From Bacteroidia bacterium (GTDB lineage Bacteria > Bacteroidota > Bacteroidia > Flavobacteriales > Flavobacteriaceae): a DNA stretch of 64,000 bases. The notes beneath the pieces are model-generated. The model did not search any database. It worked only from the letters and a program-made list of their open reading frames with translations, and was not told where the DNA came from. Of this stretch, positions 35,927 to 44,612 are shown one piece after another (the stretch's first letter is position 1; every line of letters begins with the position of its first letter). The position numbers were made by a program, and so were the translations under genes. Location: the NCBI GenBank assembly GCA_030427585.1, contig JAUIBW010000015.1, positions 1 to 64,000 on the forward strand, in the 5' to 3' direction.

Positions 35927-36658
35927 TTATTTAAAATAATTCAATAGCGTTCCTTTTTTAGAAGAGGACACTGCTAGCTCTTTTCCTGAAGAAAGTACAA
36001 TACTACCCCCTTTACCCTTTCGGTATCGTGTTATTTTACTCACATTTACCAAATAGCTTTTATGAGTTCTCACAAACCCATGAGGATTTAGGGATTCTTC
36101 AAAATATTTTAGCGTTTTACTTACTAACTTCTGGCCTCTATTCAGGTAAATTTTCGTGTAGTTGTCATCAGCTTCACAATACAAAATATCAGAAATCTGT
36201 AGAACCTCGAAACCATCTTGTTGCGGAATAGTGATTTTACCTTCGACTGTAGTTACCTTAGGAACTAAAACAGTATCCAAAAGAGCAGCTTCCCGTTGCT
36301 TGATATAACTTACATGATCAACAGCTTTGATAAGGTTATCAATTGCAATAGGTTTTAATAAGTAATAAGTTGCCTGAGCATTTAGAGCGTCTACCGCATA
36401 ATGATCATAGGCAGTTACAAAGACAATTTCGAATGTACGATCAGGAACTTGCTCTAATAAATCAAATGCATTTCCATAAGGCATTTCTACATCTAGAAAC
36501 AACATATCAGGAGTGTGGGATTCTAGCAAGTTCAATGTTTCTTTTACATTGGCTGCTTCTCCCAAAATGGCAACCGACGGGCAATACTTACCTAAATAAT
36601 TTCTAAGTATGGCTCGGCTATTAGTTTCATCATCTACTATGATCGCGGTTAAGTTCAT
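35927..36658 (-). CDS. LytTR-family response regulator
   Basis: A 243-residue two-component regulator. The receiver domain (1-120) has the acidic pair at Asp9-Asp10, the phosphoacceptor Asp56 in LFLDVEMP, and the conserved Lys in LLKPI near 110. The LytTR DNA-binding domain occupies about 138-240 with ILYCEADDNYTKIYL and FVRTHKSYLVN. LytTR proteins bind short direct repeats roughly two helical turns apart. The gene directly abuts the histidine kinase stop codon, so the two form an operon. Its targets may include the 21-bp repeats at 38981 (inference). Confidence 0.95.
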   Translation of the reverse strand: MNLTAIIVDDETNSRAILRNYLGKYCPSVAILGEAANVKETLNLLESHTPDMLFLDVEMPYGNAFDLLEQVPDRTFEIVFVTAYDHYAVDALNAQATYYLLKPIAIDNLIKAVDHVSYIKQREAALLDTVLVPKVTTVEGKITIPQQDGFEVLQISDILYCEADDNYTKIYLNRGQKLVSKTLKYFEESLNPHGFVRTHKSYLVNVSKITRYRKGKGGSIVLSSGKELAVSSSKKGTLLNYFK

Positions 36659-38872
36659 TTACTTGTCTTTCTTAAGAATTAATTTTACCTGTGTTCCTTC
36701 TGTGTTATCTTCAAGATCCGATATAAACACATCAATCTTATCTTTATACATTTTATTAAGGATGGCAATTCTCTTTTTAATATTACCCATCCCTCTGGAT
36801 TTTTGAAGTTTTTGATTTTGCGTTTTCAGTTCTTTAGATTTTTTACGTCCAATTCCATTATCGGTAATTGTAATTTCTATACTCTCTGATGTTGCTTTTT
36901 GAAAACATATCGATAGTAGTCCTTTTTCAGTTTTATATCGTAGTCCATGCCATACTGCATTTTCTACATATGGCTGCAATAACATAGGAGGAATCATATA
37001 TTCATTAATATCTATTTCTGGATCAACCTCAACCGTATACTCAAATTTATCCTGAAACCTAAAATGTTCTAACTGCACATATAATCTTAAGAGTTCTATC
37101 TCCTTTTCTAGAGGAATAAAATCTTCTTCACTATTCTCTAAAACAGCTCTCATTAATAACGAAAAGTCGGTAAGATATCGATTTGCAGTTCTTTCATCAC
37201 TTGTTGCAATAAATGTATTCACAGAGTTTAAAGCATTAAAAATAAAATGTGGATTCATTTGAGAACGTAGTGATTTTAATGCCAAAATATTATTTGCATA
37301 TCGTTGTTGCTTCATATTACGATACATCAAATACCCAGCAAGAAGTAACAAAACCATTAACCCGATTAAAAAATAGATTACAATTTGTTGTCGTATACTT
37401 TGTTGGTTTGCTATTTCTTGTGAAGCAAATGCCAATTCATATCTTGCTTCATTTAACTCCCTATCTTTTTCTAATGTAGTAATTCTATTTGCCCTCTGCG
37501 CTAGTTCTCTGCTAAAACGAGCTGCCTGTGATATCTCCTGATCTTTTTGAATATACAACTTGTCTATGATTACCTCATACTCTTTGAAAGCATCTGAGGC
37601 CTTTTCTAACTCTCCTTTTTCTCGATAGACTTCACCAAGTTTTCGGGTAGCATCTTTTTGAACAATAAGGTCATTTTTTGATTCTGCCTCTTTAATACTT
37701 TCTTCTAAATATGGTATGGCTTCGTCATACGCTTCTTGGGCTGCAAAAGCGCTGGCAATTTTATAATTTTGCACCTGCGTAGTTAGCGAGTTGTCTTTCT
37801 CTGCCTGTGGGCCTTCATTCTCACTACTCTCTTCAATCTCTTCGATATCCTCGAGTGCTTCTTTTCTTAATTGTATCTCTTTGCCATAGCTATTACTCTT
37901 ATTATAAAAGTCTGCTGCAACAGATCGTTGTCTTGCTGATGTTTTTTTATCTTTTTGTTGTGCCAGTTGCACTGAATTATCCAAATACTCCTCAGCATCC
38001 CTAATATTCCCTTCTTGCTGTAATACCTCGGCTAGCTTAGAGTTTAATAAAATCACTTTGTCGTCTATTTTTTTTCTCTGACTAATTGCAAGTGCTTTAT
38101 TGTAATTAGTAATAGCATCAGGATAGTGTTGTAACCCTTTATAACTATCTCCCAGACCTTCATAAACAATAGCTTTTTGAATATTACTCAATCTGGATTG
38201 CTGTAATTCATCAAAAGTATTTAGAGCCGCCTGGTAATTTTTTCCTTCTAGTTGGGCATTAGCCAATTTAATTTTTACATCTGTATTATACTTATTTTTA
38301 AGACTTAGAAGGTAGTTGCTCTCTGCAAGATCTGGTTGTTTCCAATACTCATAAATATCAGCTAACGACTCAAACAATTCAGCCTTTTTATCGTCTGATG
38401 AAGGATCATCATCTCGTATTGTTTCTAGAGCATTAGTAATATATTCTATACTTGTAGCTGCATCCTTTTTTAAGAAGCTTTTTGCTGCTCTAAGGTTTTC
38501 CTGATACCTCAACTCTCCTTTTTGTTTTGAAACCGAAGGTGATTTAGCCTCTTGTGGATTATCCTGTACTTCAATATCAATTCTTTGACCATCTTTAATC
38601 GTATATCGTATCGTATTAAAACTATCATGAGTAATTACAAGTTCATCTCCAACCCGGGCTTCAATCCTAAAATCACCAAAAACATCAGTTGTAATAGTTC
38701 CTTTTCCCAGTACAGTCACATCGACATCTCTAATTCCCTTTCGGGTATTCTTCTCCTTCACAGAACCTTTAATACTCATTGATTCTGGTCGCTTTGCCTT
38801 AGCATTTTCTTGCCCCAAAACCAATATAGGAAGGAAGCAAAGAAATACTATTATCAAACCAATCTTCTTCAT
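36659..38872 (-). CDS. TPR sensor histidine kinase of the LytS/YehU type
   Basis: A 737-residue sensor. It has a signal peptide (about 1-20), then a carboxypeptidase-regulatory-like beta domain (about 33-103, SIKGSVKEKNTRKGIRDVDV). Periplasmic TPR repeats follow (about 120-445), then a coiled coil, one membrane helix (about 497-517), and a cytoplasmic His_kinase domain with the phosphoacceptor in MNPHFIFNALNS (His542). The ATPase domain has NAVWHGLRYK and DNGIGRKKS. It partners with the LytTR regulator downstream. The TPR input domain suggests it senses a protein or peptide in the periplasm. Confidence 0.93.
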   Translation of the reverse strand: MKKIGLIIVFLCFLPILVLGQENAKAKRPESMSIKGSVKEKNTRKGIRDVDVTVLGKGTITTDVFGDFRIEARVGDELVITHDSFNTIRYTIKDGQRIDIEVQDNPQEAKSPSVSKQKGELRYQENLRAAKSFLKKDAATSIEYITNALETIRDDDPSSDDKKAELFESLADIYEYWKQPDLAESNYLLSLKNKYNTDVKIKLANAQLEGKNYQAALNTFDELQQSRLSNIQKAIVYEGLGDSYKGLQHYPDAITNYNKALAISQRKKIDDKVILLNSKLAEVLQQEGNIRDAEEYLDNSVQLAQQKDKKTSARQRSVAADFYNKSNSYGKEIQLRKEALEDIEEIEESSENEGPQAEKDNSLTTQVQNYKIASAFAAQEAYDEAIPYLEESIKEAESKNDLIVQKDATRKLGEVYREKGELEKASDAFKEYEVIIDKLYIQKDQEISQAARFSRELAQRANRITTLEKDRELNEARYELAFASQEIANQQSIRQQIVIYFLIGLMVLLLLAGYLMYRNMKQQRYANNILALKSLRSQMNPHFIFNALNSVNTFIATSDERTANRYLTDFSLLMRAVLENSEEDFIPLEKEIELLRLYVQLEHFRFQDKFEYTVEVDPEIDINEYMIPPMLLQPYVENAVWHGLRYKTEKGLLSICFQKATSESIEITITDNGIGRKKSKELKTQNQKLQKSRGMGNIKKRIAILNKMYKDKIDVFISDLEDNTEGTQVKLILKKDK

Positions 38873-38980
38873 TATATACTATTAAAACAAGGTAAACTTA
38901 ATTCATTTAAGTCGGATAATAAAATTCGGATCTCGTGATTATATTGTTTTACAGTAGGTTTTTAGGATAAAAAAGAAACT

Positions 38981-39043
38981 TCCCTAATCAAGAAAGTAAG
39001 TTCCCTCATTTATATGAACTAATCCCTCATTATAGATTTTTAA
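38981..39043. repeat. Three direct repeats TCCCTnAT at exact 21-bp spacing
   Basis: TCCCTAAT, TCCCTCAT and TCCCTCAT begin at 38981, 39002 and 39023, exactly 21 bp apart. They lie between the divergent LytTR-system kinase and VWA genes. The spacing (about two helical turns) is that expected for LytTR-protein direct-repeat operators. The last repeat lies about 30 bp upstream of a possible -7 box (TAGTTTTA, 39060). Confidence 0.6.
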
Positions 39044-39089
39044 TCAAAAAAGTTAACTATAGTTTTATCCAAAATTAAAAAAGGAAACT

Positions 39090-40262
39090 ATGAAGACATT
39101 TTTTACATGGAGTATATTATGTTTATTTGTTACTATTTCTTGTAACGCAAATAATAAACCGAACTCCGATCTCGCATTCCAAAAAGAAAAAAATCACCTA
39201 ATACAAACTACCAAAACTGATCCAAATACACGTAACATACAAGTGGCTTTATTATTAGACACCAGCAATAGTATGGATGGGCTTATTGACCAGGCTAAAG
39301 CTCAACTATGGGAAATCGTAAATGAACTTTCTTATGCGAAATGTGGTCATAACAAAATAAAGCTCGAAATAGCACTATACGAATATGGTAATGATGGTTT
39401 ACCACCTCAAGAAGGGTTTATTAGACAGGTCTTACCATTCTCTGATGACTTAGATGAAATATCCAAAGAACTTTTTGCACTTACAACTAATGGAGGAAAC
39501 GAATATTGTGGTAAAGTGATCAATACCTCAATTAACCAATTAGGTTGGAAAAAAAATAATGATCATTTAAAACTAATCTTTATAGCCGGCAACGAACCCT
39601 TTACCCAAGGGCCGGTTGATTATAAAGATGCTGCAGCAGATGCGTTAGAAAAAGATATAACCATTAACACCATTTTTTGTGGTAACTACAGACAAGGCAT
39701 CGAAACGATGTGGAAACACGGAGCCGATATCACAACCGGAGAATATAGTGCAATTGATCATAATCGTGAAACCGTACACATTGCAACACCATATGATGAT
39801 ATTATTCTTAAGCTTAATCATAAACTAAATGGTACATATATCTATTATGGTCACCAAGGTGCTCAAAAAAGACAATTGCAAGCCGAACAGGATAGTAATG
39901 CAAGGTCTTACAGTTCTGCTAATGCTGTAAGTCGAACTGTTAGTAAGAGCTCTGGTTTCTATAAAAACAAAAGTTGGGATCTAATCGATGCAGCCGAGGA
40001 CGAAGCTTTTGAAATCGAAAAAGTAGCAAAAGATGAATTGCCAAAAGAGCTTAAAGGAAAATCTAAAGCCGAGTTAAAGCAATATATTGCAGAAAAAAGT
40101 AAAGCTCGTAAAGGGATACAACAAAAAATTAAAGAGTTAAATAAAAAGCGTGTGTTGTATATCAAAGAAAATAGTAAAAAAGATGACACAAACCTGGAAA
40201 CTGCTTTACTAAATGCTATCAAAAAGCAAGGAAGAAAAAAATCTTTCTCCTGGGAAGAATAA
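39090..40262 (+). CDS. VWA-domain lipoprotein
   Basis: A 390-residue envelope protein. The signal ends with lipobox TISC (Cys18). A von Willebrand A domain runs about 48-250 with the metal-site motif DTSNSM (Asp57, Ser59, Ser61), a Thr in LTTNGG near 130, and IFIAGNEPF as a later strand. The C-terminal third (about 290-390) is highly charged and predicted helical, with KSWDLIDAAEDEAFEIEKVA. It would mediate protein contacts at the periplasmic or outer surface. It is divergent from the LytTR kinase, with the 21-bp repeats between them, and is followed by a rhodanese-like gene. Confidence 0.88.
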   Translation: MKTFFTWSILCLFVTISCNANNKPNSDLAFQKEKNHLIQTTKTDPNTRNIQVALLLDTSNSMDGLIDQAKAQLWEIVNELSYAKCGHNKIKLEIALYEYGNDGLPPQEGFIRQVLPFSDDLDEISKELFALTTNGGNEYCGKVINTSINQLGWKKNNDHLKLIFIAGNEPFTQGPVDYKDAAADALEKDITINTIFCGNYRQGIETMWKHGADITTGEYSAIDHNRETVHIATPYDDIILKLNHKLNGTYIYYGHQGAQKRQLQAEQDSNARSYSSANAVSRTVSKSSGFYKNKSWDLIDAAEDEAFEIEKVAKDELPKELKGKSKAELKQYIAEKSKARKGIQQKIKELNKKRVLYIKENSKKDDTNLETALLNAIKKQGRKKSFSWEE

Positions 40263-40299
40263 ATCATAAAAAAATCTATTCAAAAAAATAAAACTTAAA

Positions 40300-40812
40300 A
40301 TGAAAAAGGTCACAAAAATAATTATACTAATTCTAATACCTATGTCTATGCAGGCGCAACAACAAAATAAGTTATCAAAATCAAATGTTGATTATGATTC
40401 TTTTCTGGAGATATCTGAAGAAATTTTAGAATATAGAAAAGAACGATTAATCCCTCTGGAAACTTTTCTACAATATATGACAGATCAGAATACTATTTTA
40501 TTAGATACTCGCTCTGAAAGTGCTTACCAACAAAAACACCTTAAAGGGGCAACACACATTAATTTTTCTGATTTTACAGAAGGGAAACTGGCAAAAAAAA
40601 TACCTTCTAAAAAGACTCGTATTTTGATTTATTGTAATAACAATATCGATGGAGATCCTATTAATTTTGCTTCCAAAATGGCTCCTCTAGCATTAAACAT
40701 TCCAACATTTATAAATCTCTACGGATATGGTTATAAAAATGTATATGAACTATCTTCCTTGGTTCCTATAAAAGATCAAAGGCTACAATTTGATGGTTCC
40801 TTTTCCAAATAA
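40300..40812 (+). CDS. Secreted rhodanese-domain protein
   Basis: A 170-residue protein with a signal peptide (about 1-20, ending MSMQAQ) and one rhodanese domain (about 55-160). LLDTRSESAYQQKHLKGATHI is the CH2A-like block, and the active-site Cys is Cys112 in IYCNNNIDG. Rhodanese domains bind sulfur as persulfide or act as protein modules. The loop CNNNID departs from the common CxxGxR form, so catalysis is not certain. It lies 38 bp after the VWA gene and shares its terminator. Confidence 0.87.
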   Translation: MKKVTKIIILILIPMSMQAQQQNKLSKSNVDYDSFLEISEEILEYRKERLIPLETFLQYMTDQNTILLDTRSESAYQQKHLKGATHINFSDFTEGKLAKKIPSKKTRILIYCNNNIDGDPINFASKMAPLALNIPTFINLYGYGYKNVYELSSLVPIKDQRLQFDGSFSK

Positions 40813-40818
40813 AAATAT

Positions 40819-40844
40819 AAATGCCTGCAAATTTGCAGGCATTT
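40819..40844. terminator. Bidirectional terminator between convergent genes
   Basis: AAATGCCTGCAAATTTGCAGGCATTT is a perfect palindrome between the rhodanese gene and the converging PorP/SprF gene. T-runs are short on both sides. Confidence 0.7.
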
Positions 40845-40878
40845 ATACTATTTCCTAAGTAATATTTCTGTACTGTGA

Positions 40879-41901
40879 TTAGTTTTTAGAATTAACAGCA
40901 GGGCAATTACAATCCCATCTTTCTTTACGTTTTCCAAAATCATACCCTAGAGTAATTTGATGAAAACCTCCATTACTAAGCACTACCGAATTTAATTGAT
41001 AACTATAGGTATACCCCGCCATCCACTTTTTATAATTAACTCCCAAAAATGGAGTTATGTATTGCAATTGTTGACTCTCTATAGAAGTACCATCCTGAGA
41101 AAATTCTGCTCCATCTAAGCTACGTCTGTAAGATATTCCTCCCCATAAAGTACTGGTACTAAATTCCCGATATACTTTTAAATTAGCATCAATGGTACTT
41201 TCTTGAGTTTCATCTGTGGCTTGATACATAATAGATGGCTCTAAACTCCACGGAGTAGCACCAATACCAAATAAATACCCTAAAGAAAAGATATATCTAC
41301 GTTGATTATTAGATTCTCGTATCGGGGTATCATTATCAAAAATATCACGAACAGTTGGCAATAGATTTTTAACAGTAATATGTGCATACCATTCTAAATA
41401 GTTATAAGATAATCCCACATCAACATTGTAATATACATCTTTTTGTACCCTATCCAGAATTACAGGATCTGGATCAAAAGGATCATCAAGTCCTCTTAAA
41501 TCTACATTAGATTGTATCAAACCAGCACTAAGACCAAAAGATAACATATTTAAATCTGTTCTATCTCTCGAAAACAAAAGATGATAAGCATATGTTAAAT
41601 ACAGTCCTGTTTGAGAAAACCTACCATTTTCATCTCTATATACAATCCCTCCCAAACCAGATTTCTCGCCAGTTCTAAAATTAATATTTAAAGTCTGTAG
41701 ATTAGGTGCATTATTCACATCAAACCATTGCTTTCTAGCAGTAAGCCTAATTTTATTAGCATTTGAGGCACCAGCCATTGCAGGATGTATCAAGTACAAA
41801 TTATCAGAGAGATAATCAGAATATACAGGGATTCCTTCTTGCGAAAAAACAAATGGAGATACCAGTACTAATACTACTACATAGAATGTTTTTAAGTTCA
41901 T
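40879..41901 (-). CDS. PorP/SprF-family type IX secretion system membrane protein
   Basis: I choose the ATG at 41901 (340 residues), which gives the signal peptide MNLKTFYVVVLVLVSPFVFSQ; the track adds 15 residues. The block PVYSDYLSDNLYLIHPAMAGAS near 24-45 is the PorP/SprF hallmark. These outer-membrane barrels work with T9SS substrates, often as partners of large gliding or adhesin proteins encoded next door. Here no such large gene is adjacent, so this is an orphan member. Confidence 0.9.
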   Translation of the reverse strand: MNLKTFYVVVLVLVSPFVFSQEGIPVYSDYLSDNLYLIHPAMAGASNANKIRLTARKQWFDVNNAPNLQTLNINFRTGEKSGLGGIVYRDENGRFSQTGLYLTYAYHLLFSRDRTDLNMLSFGLSAGLIQSNVDLRGLDDPFDPDPVILDRVQKDVYYNVDVGLSYNYLEWYAHITVKNLLPTVRDIFDNDTPIRESNNQRRYIFSLGYLFGIGATPWSLEPSIMYQATDETQESTIDANLKVYREFSTSTLWGGISYRRSLDGAEFSQDGTSIESQQLQYITPFLGVNYKKWMAGYTYSYQLNSVVLSNGGFHQITLGYDFGKRKERWDCNCPAVNSKN

Positions 41902-42215
41902 TTGAGCACTATTATTTAGGGGCCAATATAGAATTTGTGAATTCAATGTAAACTATTAAAAACAGTTTATATTGTGAGGCTTCACCTTATTTTTTTAAAT
42001 AAATCATTGTATTTCAATTGCTCCAAAGATATAAATTTTTGTCAGAATACAAGATCTATACTTTTTGAGGTTAAGATGAGTTAAAGAATACACTCCACAC
42101 TTAGTAGCTATTTTTAACTAATTTACACACAGTTAGAAATTAATTCCTAATCATTATACCTTTTGTGCAAACATAGCTGCATCCCCATGATAAGTCAATA
42201 TTCAATTTAGATTTT

Positions 42216-42241
42216 GTGATGAATCACTAAGTATTAGTGAT
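42216..42241. promoter_or_regulatory. Overlapping inverted repeats with three GTGAT half-sites
   Basis: GTGAT-GA-ATCAC overlaps ATCACTAA-GTA-TTAGTGAT, giving GTGAT in alternating orientation three times. It could be an operator or, with the following TTTTTT, a hairpin terminator. It lies about 190 bp before the Nfu gene. Confidence 0.35.
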
Positions 42242-42406
42242 GAATTTTTTGGCTGATAATTTTATTCTTCTTTATGTCTCTACAATTATTACCTCATTCA
42301 ACAACAAAAGCCAAAATTATGTACTATATCTGTTTGCATGTATTCAATAATTAGTTAAAAATTGTTAGCATTACGCACACATTACTAATATCGTGCTGCT
42401 TTTTAG

Positions 42407-42414
42407 TAGATTTG
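42407..42414 (+). promoter_or_regulatory. Candidate -7 promoter element for the Nfu gene
   Basis: TAGATTTG matches TAnnTTTG, 14 bases before the start codon at 42429. Confidence 0.45.
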
Positions 42415-42428
42415 CAAAAAAATAGCGC

Positions 42429-43340
42429 ATGGAAAAGAGTTTTGAAATAAAAATAGAATCTACTTCAAATCCAGGTATTGTTAAATTTGAAGCCAATTAT
42501 TTTCTAACCCAGCATACCAGTTATGAATTTGAGAATATAGATCAGGCCAAAAATGCTCCTCTTGCACAACAATTATTTTATCTACCATTTGTAAAAAGGG
42601 TATTTATTGCACAAAATTTTGTGGCTATAGATAAGTATGATATTGTAGAATGGCAAGATGTGCAAGAAGAAGTTGCACAACAGATCAAAAATTATCTCAA
42701 TAGTGGCCAACCCATCATCATTGAAACTGAAGCTGAAACCACAAAAAAAGTTCCTATTACTATTTATGCAGAGAGTACACCTAACCCTGCTGTATTAAAA
42801 TTTGTTGCTAATAAAAAATTAGTCACTGCAGGGCACGAATTTAAAAATATTGATGATGCCAGCGAAGCACCCTTGGTGCAAGAGTTATTTCATTTTCCGT
42901 TTGTTAAAGAAGTATACATTGATGAAAATTATATTTCTATAGGGAAATATGATATGGCAGATTGGAATGATATTACTACAGAAATTAGAGATTTTATACG
43001 CACTTACCTAGAACAAGGTAAAGAAGTTTTGACTGCAAATGCTGCCGTGACAAAAGAAGAAGTAAAAAAACAATCTGATTTAGATTTTGAAAATCTTGAT
43101 GATGTCTCAAAAGATATCGTAAGTATTATTGATGAATATATTAAACCCGCTGTTGCTAGTGATGGAGGTAACATATTATTTGATTCTTATGATCCGAAGA
43201 GCAAAGGAGTAAAAGTAATTTTACAAGGAGCTTGCAGTGGATGCCCGTCTTCTACTTTTACATTAAAAAACGGAATCGAAAATATGTTAAAAGAGATGTT
43301 AAAAGATAAAGTAGAATATGTAGAAGCTATAAATGGTTAA
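42429..43340 (+). CDS. Nfu-type Fe-S cluster carrier with duplicated N-terminal domain
   Basis: A 303-residue cytoplasmic protein expected to carry and deliver [4Fe-4S] clusters. Two Nfu N-terminal domains (about 4-92 and 108-198) repeat the pattern STSNPGIVKF...FVKRVFI and STPNPAVLKF...FVKEVYI. A NifU C-terminal domain (about 225-303) holds the cluster-binding CxxC in GACSGCPSS (Cys269, Cys272). Most Nfu proteins have at most one N-terminal domain. No isc or suf genes are adjacent. Confidence 0.9.
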   Translation: MEKSFEIKIESTSNPGIVKFEANYFLTQHTSYEFENIDQAKNAPLAQQLFYLPFVKRVFIAQNFVAIDKYDIVEWQDVQEEVAQQIKNYLNSGQPIIIETEAETTKKVPITIYAESTPNPAVLKFVANKKLVTAGHEFKNIDDASEAPLVQELFHFPFVKEVYIDENYISIGKYDMADWNDITTEIRDFIRTYLEQGKEVLTANAAVTKEEVKKQSDLDFENLDDVSKDIVSIIDEYIKPAVASDGGNILFDSYDPKSKGVKVILQGACSGCPSSTFTLKNGIENMLKEMLKDKVEYVEAING

Positions 43341-43524
43341 TATTTATGTATAAACAATCTAAAACATGGTTTTTTATCTATTCAATACGTACTAAATTAT
43401 CCATATACTAGTACCAAAACATCAAAACATACATTTTTTAATACATTTCAAACTATTGATCATAGATAATTTATAAAACCGACATATATTAGCCACATAA
43501 GAGAAGTAAAAAATAGTTTTTAGA

Positions 43525-43552
43525 TTTTGAATGATAAATAAGTCATTCAAAA
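43525..43552. promoter_or_regulatory. Palindrome TTTTGAATGA-N8-TCATTCAAAA before the AraC gene
   Basis: Perfect 10-bp arms with an 8-bp spacer, ending 16 bp before the AraC start codon. The position suits autoregulation. A 9-bp copy of one arm (TTTTGAATG) lies at 45960 before gcvP. Confidence 0.5.
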
Positions 43553-43568
43553 ATAAATTATTGAGATA

Positions 43569-44402
43569 ATGTATGACAAAAATAAGCATAACAATGTCCA
43601 GCATTTTATAAATAACGCTCTCGATAATTTAGAGTTATTTAAAGGGTCATTTACATCTCATCAATTTAAACCCCACTTTCATGAAAGTTATACTATAATT
43701 TTTATGGATTATGGTATTGGTGATTATTCTAACGATTCCTCTAATTTTATTTTATCTACTGGTTCAATTCTTGTTTTCAATCCTTATGAAGTACATACCG
43801 GAAAGCCTGTAAAAAATTCTCCATGGAATTTTCTTACAATGTATGTTCCTATTGGGATTATGAAAAAAGCTATGGGTACCTTAAATTCGCCTATAGAACT
43901 ACCTGTTTTCAAGGAAAATATTATAACTAACAAGGTATTATTTAAAAAAGGAAAAGCTGTATTCCCAAATCTGATATATAATCAACATAATCCTAAATCT
44001 GAATATTTACTTATGGATTTTCTTAAAGAACTGATCCAAAGGTACGCACATACCGAAATAAATAATGAGCCAATTTCAGAAAAATTTATTGTAGCAAAAC
44101 AAATTAAAGAATATTTACACAGCCATTATCTCGAAGAAGTTTCTATTCATGATCTTTCTAACTTAACAGGTATTTCAGAATACGGGTTGATCAAATCCTT
44201 TAAACAGCATTATCAACTTCCTCCACATCAGTATCTAGTGAATCTCAGAATAGAAAAAGCTAAAAAACTACTCACCGAAAGGCTATCTGCAACAGAAGTT
44301 GCCTACCAATCTGGTTTTTTTGACCAAAGTCATTTTACCCGACATTTTAAAAAAATAATAGGCATTACCCCTAAACAATTTGCCAATAAGGTAATTATTT
44401 AA
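43569..44402 (+). CDS. AraC-family transcriptional regulator
   Basis: A 277-residue regulator. The N-terminal half is a cupin-like sensor of the arabinose-binding type (HQFKPHFHESYTIIFMDYG near 31-49). The C-terminal AraC DNA-binding domain (about 175-277) has two helix-turn-helix units; the second ends in the signature SATEVAYQSGFFDQSHFTRHFKKIIGITPKQF. It lies just upstream of glyA and gcvPTH in the same direction, so control of glycine and one-carbon metabolism is a reasonable guess. The effector is unknown. Confidence 0.9.
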   Translation: MYDKNKHNNVQHFINNALDNLELFKGSFTSHQFKPHFHESYTIIFMDYGIGDYSNDSSNFILSTGSILVFNPYEVHTGKPVKNSPWNFLTMYVPIGIMKKAMGTLNSPIELPVFKENIITNKVLFKKGKAVFPNLIYNQHNPKSEYLLMDFLKELIQRYAHTEINNEPISEKFIVAKQIKEYLHSHYLEEVSIHDLSNLTGISEYGLIKSFKQHYQLPPHQYLVNLRIEKAKKLLTERLSATEVAYQSGFFDQSHFTRHFKKIIGITPKQFANKVII

Positions 44403-44448
44403 GCCACCTTCTTACAGACTACAAAAAGTCATTTTATTTTATAAAATC

Positions 44449-44478
44449 AGTACAAATATTCGGTTGCAATTTTGTACT
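44449..44478. promoter_or_regulatory. Inverted repeat AGTACAAA-N14-TTTGTACT before glyA
   Basis: Perfect 8-bp arms with a 14-bp spacer in the 210-bp region between the AraC gene and glyA. It lies 134 bp before the glyA start and could be an operator. Confidence 0.35.
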
Positions 44479-44612
44479 ATTTTTTCAATTTTATTCTTCA
44501 CAATTTGCATCAGTTAATTTTTGATTCGTAAAAATTCTATACATCAAAAAAAAAAAGACAATAACCAAAATCCGATGTACAATATTGGATGTAATATGTT
44601 AAAAAAGAAAAT

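Larger units (their letters stand above)
41902..42428. other. 527-bp AT-rich intergenic region
   Basis: No credible gene is seen between the divergent PorP/SprF and Nfu genes. The region holds overlapping inverted repeats at 42216-42241 (see the regulatory entry) and a -7 box before the Nfu gene. Confidence 0.6.

Noticed and set aside
44403-44612. Glycine riboswitch before glyA
   Set aside because: I could not recognise the conserved core of the glycine riboswitch here or before gcvP; the leader is AT-rich with only a simple inverted repeat.
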